Origin: Desulfobacteraceae bacterium 4572_89
GTDB lineage: Bacteria; Desulfobacterota; Desulfobacteria; Desulfobacterales; Desulfobacteraceae
NCBI GenBank assembly: GCA_002085465.1
Contig: NBML01000079.1
Location: forward strand, 1-9,905
Direction of reading: 5' to 3'
Length of the DNA: 9,905 nucleotides
Shown: in pieces, positions 6,063 to 9,905 of the stretch
How positions within the stretch are numbered: the first letter of the stretch is position 1
How the letters are laid out: each line of letters opens with the position of its first letter
Translations under genes and position numbers: made by a program
The notes under the pieces: model-generated
Database searches by the model: none
What the model was told of the DNA's origin: nothing
The model's input: the letters and a program-made list of their open reading frames with translations, nothing else

Positions 6063-7211
6063 ATGGCATTTATATCTTCTGGTTATAATCCAGATAAGCC
6101 GATGGAAAACAGAATCACTGACATCGGACCCAGAAAATACGACGAGTTTTATCCCGAAGTCATCAAGAAAAATAAGGGTAAATGGTCCCATCATGAGATC
6201 CTGGAAGCTGGCGTTCTTGTCCATGTGGGTGAATCCGGCGACGAAGTCTATACAGTTCGCTGCGGCGGCGCCCGTCTCATGAGCACCACCCATATCAACG
6301 AGATCTGCGACATTGCCGATAAACATTGTGACGGCCATGTACGGTTCACTACCCGTAACAACATTGAGTTCATGGTGGATTCCAAGGACAAACTGGAGCC
6401 CCTCAAGAACGATCTCAAGTCCAGAAAGTTTGACGGCGGATCATTCAAGTTCCCCATCGGCGGAACCGGCGCAGGTATCACAAATATCGTCCACACCCAG
6501 GGTTGGATTCACTGCCACACCCCGGCGACAGATGCTTCCGGTACTGTCAAGGCCACCATGGATGCAGTCTTTGAAGATTTTCAGACCATGAAACTTCCTG
6601 CTCAGCTCAGAATCTCCATGGCCTGCTGTCTCAACATGTGCGGCGCTGTTCACTGCTCTGATATCGCTATTCTGGGATATCACAGAAAGCCCCCCATGAT
6701 TGATCATGAGTACCTGGATAAACTCTGTGAGATCCCTCTGGCGGTTGCTGCATGCCCCACCGCAGCCATCAAGCCCGTCAAGACAAAACTGGGCGACGGC
6801 ACCGAAGTAAAATCCGTCAGCGTCAAGAACGAGCGCTGCATGTTCTGCGGTAACTGCTACACCATGTGTCCCTCTCTGCCTCTGGCGGATACGGAAGGTG
6901 ACGGTATCGTCCTCATGGCTGGTGGTAAGGTCTCCAACAGGATCTCCGAGCCCAAGTTCTCCAAGGTTGTTGTGGCATTCCTCCCCAACGAGATGCCCAG
7001 ATGGCCTTCCATGACCCAGACCATCGAGAGAATGGTCAATGCCTACTCCAACGGCGCCAACAAGTACGAGCGTTTTGGCGACTGGGCCGAGAGAATCGGC
7101 TGGGAGAAATTTTTTGATGTATGTGAACTTGACTTCACCCATCATCTCATCGACGATTTCCGTCAGCAGGCATACAACACCTGGCGTCAGACCTCCCAGT
7201 TCAGATTCTAA
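6063..7211 (+). CDS. dsrB: Dissimilatory sulfite reductase, beta subunit
   Basis: DsrB carries the catalytic siroheme of DsrAB. This 382-residue protein shows the siroheme/[4Fe-4S] cysteines C151 (WIHCHTP) and C188-C189-x3-C193 in the signature [14 protein letters not shown], matching the known DsrB spacing. Its ferredoxin domain has C231 (AACPTAAI) and C259-x2-C262-x2-C265, with a further cysteine at 269 before proline. Basic residues before the substrate pocket ([11 protein letters not shown], about 93-103) are conserved. The RBS is the purine-rich AAGGGGGA at 6049-6056. It is co-transcribed with dsrA across a 14-bp gap. A terminator-like hairpin follows before dsrD. No anomaly is seen in the reading frame. 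Confidence 0.98.
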   Translation: MAFISSGYNPDKPMENRITDIGPRKYDEFYPEVIKKNKGKWSHHEILEAGVLVHVGESGDEVYTVRCGGARLMSTTHINEICDIADKHCDGHVRFTTRNNIEFMVDSKDKLEPLKNDLKSRKFDGGSFKFPIGGTGAGITNIVHTQGWIHCHTPATDASGTVKATMDAVFEDFQTMKLPAQLRISMACCLNMCGAVHCSDIAILGYHRKPPMIDHEYLDKLCEIPLAVAACPTAAIKPVKTKLGDGTEVKSVSVKNERCMFCGNCYTMCPSLPLADTEGDGIVLMAGGKVSNRISEPKFSKVVVAFLPNEMPRWPSMTQTIERMVNAYSNGANKYERFGDWAERIGWEKFFDVCELDFTHHLIDDFRQQAYNTWRQTSQFRF

Positions 7212-7243
7212 TTGAACTTTTTTCAGGTATGACTGAATGAAAG

Positions 7244-7290
7244 GCCGGAATGCTGTTTTGCAAGAATCAGCGTTCCGGCTCTCAATTTTT
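7244..7290 (+). terminator. Intercistronic terminator/attenuator between dsrB and dsrD
   Basis: GCCGGAATGCTG (7244-7255) pairs with CAGCGTTCCGGC (7268-7279) as a 12-bp stem containing one G-U pair, with a 12-nt loop. TTTTT follows at 7286-7290 after a short gap. This is a good intrinsic-terminator shape placed inside an operon. Partial readthrough would give more dsrAB than dsrD-dsrN message; the stem may also protect the dsrAB 3' end. Confidence 0.75.
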
Positions 7291-7308
7291 CAATCACAGG
7301 AGTAATGC

Positions 7309-7566
7309 ATGAGCGATCTTTTAGATAATAAAGAAGCTGCAACCAAGGCTGTTGTGGACTATATGACCAAAAAGTCCAAAACAAAGACTAAATTTTACTT
7401 CAAAGATTTTTCAAAGGTTTTTCCTGATGATAAACTAAGGGCTATCAAAAAAGTTGTCAATGCCTTGGTAGTTGATGAAGTTCTGGAGTACTGGTCTTCA
7501 GGATCCACCACCATGTATGGTCTCAAGGGCAGCGGCAAGCAGCACAGCTCCGAGGGCGAAGAGTAA
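7309..7566 (+). CDS. dsrD: DsrD, winged-helix activator of dissimilatory sulfite reductase
   Basis: This 85-residue protein has the DsrD hallmark VLEYWSSGSTTMYGLKG (58-74) and a lysine-rich N-terminal half with KFYFKDFSKVFPDDKL. DsrD proteins fold as a winged helix. They were long suspected to bind DNA, and published biochemistry on the Desulfovibrio and Archaeoglobus systems supports allosteric activation of DsrAB. The Desulfovibrio protein is about 78 residues; this one has a few more at the N-terminus and an acidic tail (SSEGEE). The start is set by AGGAG at 7298-7302; an out-of-frame ATG at 7305 is closer to the RBS and is ignored. Its linkage to dsrAB is typical of sulfate or sulfite reducers rather than sulfur oxidisers. 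Confidence 0.96.
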   Translation: MSDLLDNKEAATKAVVDYMTKKSKTKTKFYFKDFSKVFPDDKLRAIKKVVNALVVDEVLEYWSSGSTTMYGLKGSGKQHSSEGEE

Positions 7567-7596
7567 ATTAAAGAAAGTGTAAAATAGTTGTATCCC

Positions 7597-9102
7597 ATGC
7601 AGCATTTAAAAGACAGATCCCCCGGTCTTATGATCGCAGGCCTCAGGGGCGGGTCCGGAAAAACGGTCATTTCCCTCGGTATTGCGGCGGCATGGAAGGA
7701 AAAAGCTTTGACTGTGGCCCCTTTCAAGAAGGGACCCGACTATATTGACGCCGGCTGGCTGGCACTGGCAGCCGGCCGGACCTGCTATAACCTGGATAGC
7801 TTTCTCTGCACAAAGGATCAGGTCTCCTCCTCATTTACCACCCATTCCAATCTGTCGGATATTGCCCTTATTGAGGGCAACCGTGGCCTTTATGACAGCA
7901 TAGATAAAGACGGCAGTGCCTCCACTGCAGAGATCGCCAAACTCCTTGATCTTCCCGTTCTTCTGGTTCTGGACTGCACCAAGAGCACCCGCACCATGGC
8001 GGCTCTGGTCATGGGGTGTGTCCAGTTTGATCCGGATCTTAGGATAATGGGCGTGATTCTCAACAGGGTTGCTGGAAAGCGCCATGAGGGCAAGGTCAGG
8101 GACAATATCAAAGAGTTTTGCAGGCTGTCGGTATTTGGTGCAGTGCCCAAACTGGGAGCCGGTGATTTCCCCGAGCGCCATATGGGACTGGTTCCTTCGG
8201 TTGAACATGCTCTTTCCATGGAATCTATCCAGGCAGCTGGAAGGATGGCCCGGAAGTACATAGATCTGGACGGGATATATGATGCCTGCCTGGCAGATGC
8301 AGACGCCGCTCTGAAACATAGCCCGGAGCAGCATGTATCCGGACAAAAGCCAGATCCTCCTCCGTCACCGGTATCAATTAAAACTGATACCCGGAACCCC
8401 ATGGATGGGTCAGGTCCATCTTTATTATCAATGGAGAACGAAAAACCCATGATCGGGGTTATCCGCGATTCCGCCTTTCAGTTCTACTATCCCGACAACC
8501 TGGAGGCTTTGGAGGCTCAAGGGGCCAGGCTGCGTTTTATCAGTCCCCTCAAGGACGCCGCTGTCCCGGAAGTGGATGCTGTCTACATGGGGGGAGGGTT
8601 TCCTGAGACCCATGCGGCCCAGCTGGCAGAGAATGTCTCCTTTGCGGCGGATTTAAGACGCCTGGCAGATGAAGGGCTTCCCATCTATGCCGAATGCGGC
8701 GGGCTTATTTTTCTTGGAAGAGATATCCGGCTGGATGGTGAGGTCTATCCCATGGCCGGAGTTCTCCCGGTCTCCTTCGGCTTTTGCAGACGTCCGGTGG
8801 GTCATGGCTATACCCAGGTCAGGGTGGTCAGGGAAAATCCCTTCTATCCGGTGGGGATGGTGATCCGGGGTCATGAATTTCGTTACTCCTCCATTCTTTC
8901 CATTGATTATACCCCGGATGATATGGCTTTTTCCATGGAGCGGGGTCAGGGGATAACTGAAAAGATGGACGGATTTTTCAAGAACCGTGTGTTCGGCACC
9001 TATACCCACGTCCTTTCCCAGGGAACACCGCAATGGGCAAAATCCCTGGTCAGTCAGGCCCGTGCCGCTCGATCCCGTAAAATAGGGAGCATCTCTATAT
9101 AG
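7597..9102 (+). CDS. dsrN: CbiA-family glutamine-dependent amidase, DsrN type
   Basis: This 501-residue protein (from the ATG) has the two domains of cobyrinate a,c-diamide synthase. An N-terminal ATP-binding domain has the P-loop GLRGGSGKT (15-23), FKKGPDYIDAGW and EGNRGLYD. A C-terminal class I glutamine amidotransferase domain has the nucleophile C367 in YAECGG and the histidine near 471 in GTYTHVLSQG. A Pro/Ser-rich, poorly conserved-looking linker (about 243-282) joins them. CbiA family members amidate cobyrinate; next to dsrABD this is the DsrN type, proposed to amidate siroheme (siroamide) for DsrAB. A role in cobalamin synthesis cannot be excluded. The usual EGVMGL motif reads EGNRGL. 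The start is uncertain: the ATG has no RBS, while a TTG at 7588 lies 10 nt after AAGAAAG. It begins 21-30 bp after dsrD, so it is probably co-transcribed. Confidence 0.92.
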   Translation: MQHLKDRSPGLMIAGLRGGSGKTVISLGIAAAWKEKALTVAPFKKGPDYIDAGWLALAAGRTCYNLDSFLCTKDQVSSSFTTHSNLSDIALIEGNRGLYDSIDKDGSASTAEIAKLLDLPVLLVLDCTKSTRTMAALVMGCVQFDPDLRIMGVILNRVAGKRHEGKVRDNIKEFCRLSVFGAVPKLGAGDFPERHMGLVPSVEHALSMESIQAAGRMARKYIDLDGIYDACLADADAALKHSPEQHVSGQKPDPPPSPVSIKTDTRNPMDGSGPSLLSMENEKPMIGVIRDSAFQFYYPDNLEALEAQGARLRFISPLKDAAVPEVDAVYMGGGFPETHAAQLAENVSFAADLRRLADEGLPIYAECGGLIFLGRDIRLDGEVYPMAGVLPVSFGFCRRPVGHGYTQVRVVRENPFYPVGMVIRGHEFRYSSILSIDYTPDDMAFSMERGQGITEKMDGFFKNRVFGTYTHVLSQGTPQWAKSLVSQARAARSRKIGSISI

Positions 9103-9179
9103 ACTCCCATACCCTGTGGAGTACAATAAATCAAAAAATTTTTAGGTTTCAGGCAGTTGGATTCATATGGGTTCACAAT

Positions 9180-9215
9180 AAAAAAACCCGGTCGGCAGCG
9201 CATGCCGTGACCGGG
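9180..9215 (-). terminator. Intrinsic terminator of the cytochrome c gene (shared with dsrN end)
   Basis: CCCGGTC (9187-9193) pairs with GACCGGG (9209-9215), extended by GGCA/TGCC (9194-9197 with 9203-9206) and a two-base bulge. On the minus strand the stem is followed by seven T residues (complement of 9180-9186), a classic Rho-independent terminator for the cytochrome gene that ends at 9247. For dsrN on the plus strand it offers a stem but no T-run. Confidence 0.85.
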
Positions 9216-9246
9216 CTGAATGATCAAACGAAAAAAACGGACAGTT

Positions 9247-9702
9247 CTATTTCTTAGGATGGCAGTTTTTGCAGGATGTGGGAGCTGCCTTGGGATCTTT
9301 TTTGTTCAGACCTTTTTTCTTGTTAAAAGCCTTATGGCACCCTTTGCAGTTGGCGTGCATGGCTTCGACTTGATATTTTTTAATTTTCTCTTTTTTGGTA
9401 AGTTTCTCGCCCTTGACCTTTTTGATGCCCTTATGGCACTCTACGCAGCGCTGAACATCGTCGCCCTTTTTGAGGAGAGTCAGGGGTTTCCCCTTGTCGT
9501 CGTGATGACAGTCGCCGCAGGCAGCGCCGTACTCTTCAGTATGCTTCTTGTGATGGAACTCAACAAGCCCCTTTTTATGGGTCTTATACTCCTTGGTGTT
9601 AATTTTAAAAGTGTCCTGGAACTCGGTTCCGGCCATGACCGTGCCGGCAGCGAAGATAAGGGCCGTACCCACAATGAGTAAAGATAAAATTTTTTTGCTC
9701 AT
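9247..9702 (-). CDS. Periplasmic tetrahaem class III cytochrome c
   Basis: This 151-residue precursor has an N-terminal signal peptide (about 1-24: KK, a hydrophobic core, then VMA before GTEF), so the mature protein is periplasmic. Four haem-binding CxxCH sites are present: CGDCH (62-66), CVECH (86-90), CKGCH (119-123) and CKNCH (144-148). Extra histidines suited to bis-His ligation occur at FHHKKH (49-54), H67 and H116. This layout is the cytochrome c3/class III type, which carries electrons between periplasmic hydrogenases or formate dehydrogenases and membrane complexes. The mature protein is very lysine-rich, as in c3. All four sites are CxxCH, whereas Desulfovibrio c3 often uses CxxxxCH at two. 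Start: AAAGGAG RBS at about 9709-9715. The gene converges on dsrN and is a separate transcription unit. Confidence 0.93.
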   Translation of the reverse strand: MSKKILSLLIVGTALIFAAGTVMAGTEFQDTFKINTKEYKTHKKGLVEFHHKKHTEEYGAACGDCHHDDKGKPLTLLKKGDDVQRCVECHKGIKKVKGEKLTKKEKIKKYQVEAMHANCKGCHKAFNKKKGLNKKDPKAAPTSCKNCHPKK

Positions 9703-9748
9703 AATACTCTCCTTTAACGTTTACTGTTTTCTCTTCCTGTTTATAAAT

Positions 9749-9766
9749 AACGGCTTAACTGCCGTT
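9749..9766. promoter_or_regulatory. Inverted repeat in the cytochrome c gene leader
   Basis: AACGGC (9749-9754) and GCCGTT (9761-9766) form a perfect 6-bp inverted repeat with a 6-nt spacer, between the proposed promoter and the RBS of the cytochrome gene. It could be an mRNA stem-loop or a regulator site. Confidence 0.35.
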
Positions 9767-9789
9767 GAATCCCTGCGGTCCGAACTATT

Positions 9790-9817
9790 TGTATAATAGC
9801 GTTCTTATTTGTGTCAA
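9790..9817 (-). promoter_or_regulatory. Putative promoter of the cytochrome c gene
   Basis: On the minus strand a perfect TTGACA (9817-9812) is followed after 16 bp by TATACA (9795-9790, 4 of 6). The transcript would begin near 9783 with a leader of about 80 nt containing the inverted repeat at 9749-9766. Confidence 0.5.
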
Positions 9818-9855
9818 TGATAAAAGCTGGATTATGAGGGCTATTCAGACTTTGG

Positions 9856-9905
9856 CTATTCGGTCTCCGTTGATTTGTCATCTTTCTCCCCGGGAGACTC
9901 CTCAT
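9856..9905 (-). CDS. C-terminal end of an unidentified gene, truncated by the right edge
   Basis: One minus-strand frame is open from the right edge for 15 codons (EESPGEKDDKSTETE) and ends in TAG at 9858-9856. The acidic, hydrophilic composition is typical of a disordered protein tail. The cytochrome promoter starts 39 bp beyond the stop, which fits a gene boundary. Chance open frames this short are common, so this is tentative and no function can be given. Confidence 0.35.
   Translation of the reverse strand, partial: EESPGEKDDKSTETE

Noticed and set aside
6441..7145. 234-codon minus-strand frame inside dsrB
   Set aside because: Antisense to one of the most certain genes in the window; explained by dsrB codon bias.
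7567..7596. Cobalamin riboswitch before the CbiA-family gene
   Set aside because: The gap to dsrD is only about 30 bp, far too short for the aptamer.
9765..9797. Plus-strand promoter TTGAAT...TATAAT near the right end
   Set aside because: The TATAAT at 9792-9797 is perfect, but the spacer to TTGAAT is 21 bp and no plus-strand gene start follows in the window.

Overview
The window looks like chromosomal DNA from a sulfate-reducing Desulfobacterota bacterium, most likely a Desulfobacteraceae-type organism. The reasons are a dsrA-dsrB-dsrD-cbiA/dsrN dissimilatory sulfite reductase operon, a periplasmic multihaem class III cytochrome c, and a YkgJ-type cysteine-cluster protein. The genus cannot be fixed from the sequence alone. 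I found no tRNA, rRNA, CRISPR array, phage gene or transposase.

Layout, left to right. (1) The first bases hold only the start of a minus-strand gene that runs off the left edge, with its promoter and RBS. (2) A plus-strand YkgJ-family cysteine-cluster protein (323-1111) converges on a minus-strand dihydrodipicolinate-synthase-family lyase (1244-2278) with an unusual C-terminal extension; a strong hairpin lies between them. (3) The 418-bp divergent intergenic region 2279-2696 holds a 106-bp palindromic, MITE-like element bounded by exact 8-bp direct repeats, a putative dapA promoter with an operator-like palindrome, a second nested hairpin, and a near-consensus sigma-70 promoter. (4) That promoter serves a TPR-repeat protein (2697-3356), which overlaps an unrecognised 396-residue protein (3343-4533) carrying faint protein-kinase-fold features. 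(5) After a 189-bp leader come dsrA (4723-6048), dsrB (6063-7211), an intercistronic terminator-like hairpin, dsrD (7309-7566) and a cbiA/dsrN-type amidase (7597-9102). (6) A convergent minus-strand tetrahaem cytochrome c (9247-9702) has its own terminator and promoter. (7) The right edge probably holds the last codons of another minus-strand gene.

How the genes work together. DsrAB reduces sulfite with electrons passed through its ferredoxin domains and siroheme. DsrD is the small winged-helix protein known to activate DsrAB. The CbiA-like protein is the DsrN type, thought to amidate the siroheme of DsrAB. The hairpin between dsrB and dsrD could lower dsrD and dsrN expression relative to dsrAB. 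The TPR protein and its coupled partner lie just upstream on the same strand and may be accessory to sulfite reductase, but position is the only evidence for that. The cytochrome c is a periplasmic electron carrier encoded by a separate transcription unit.
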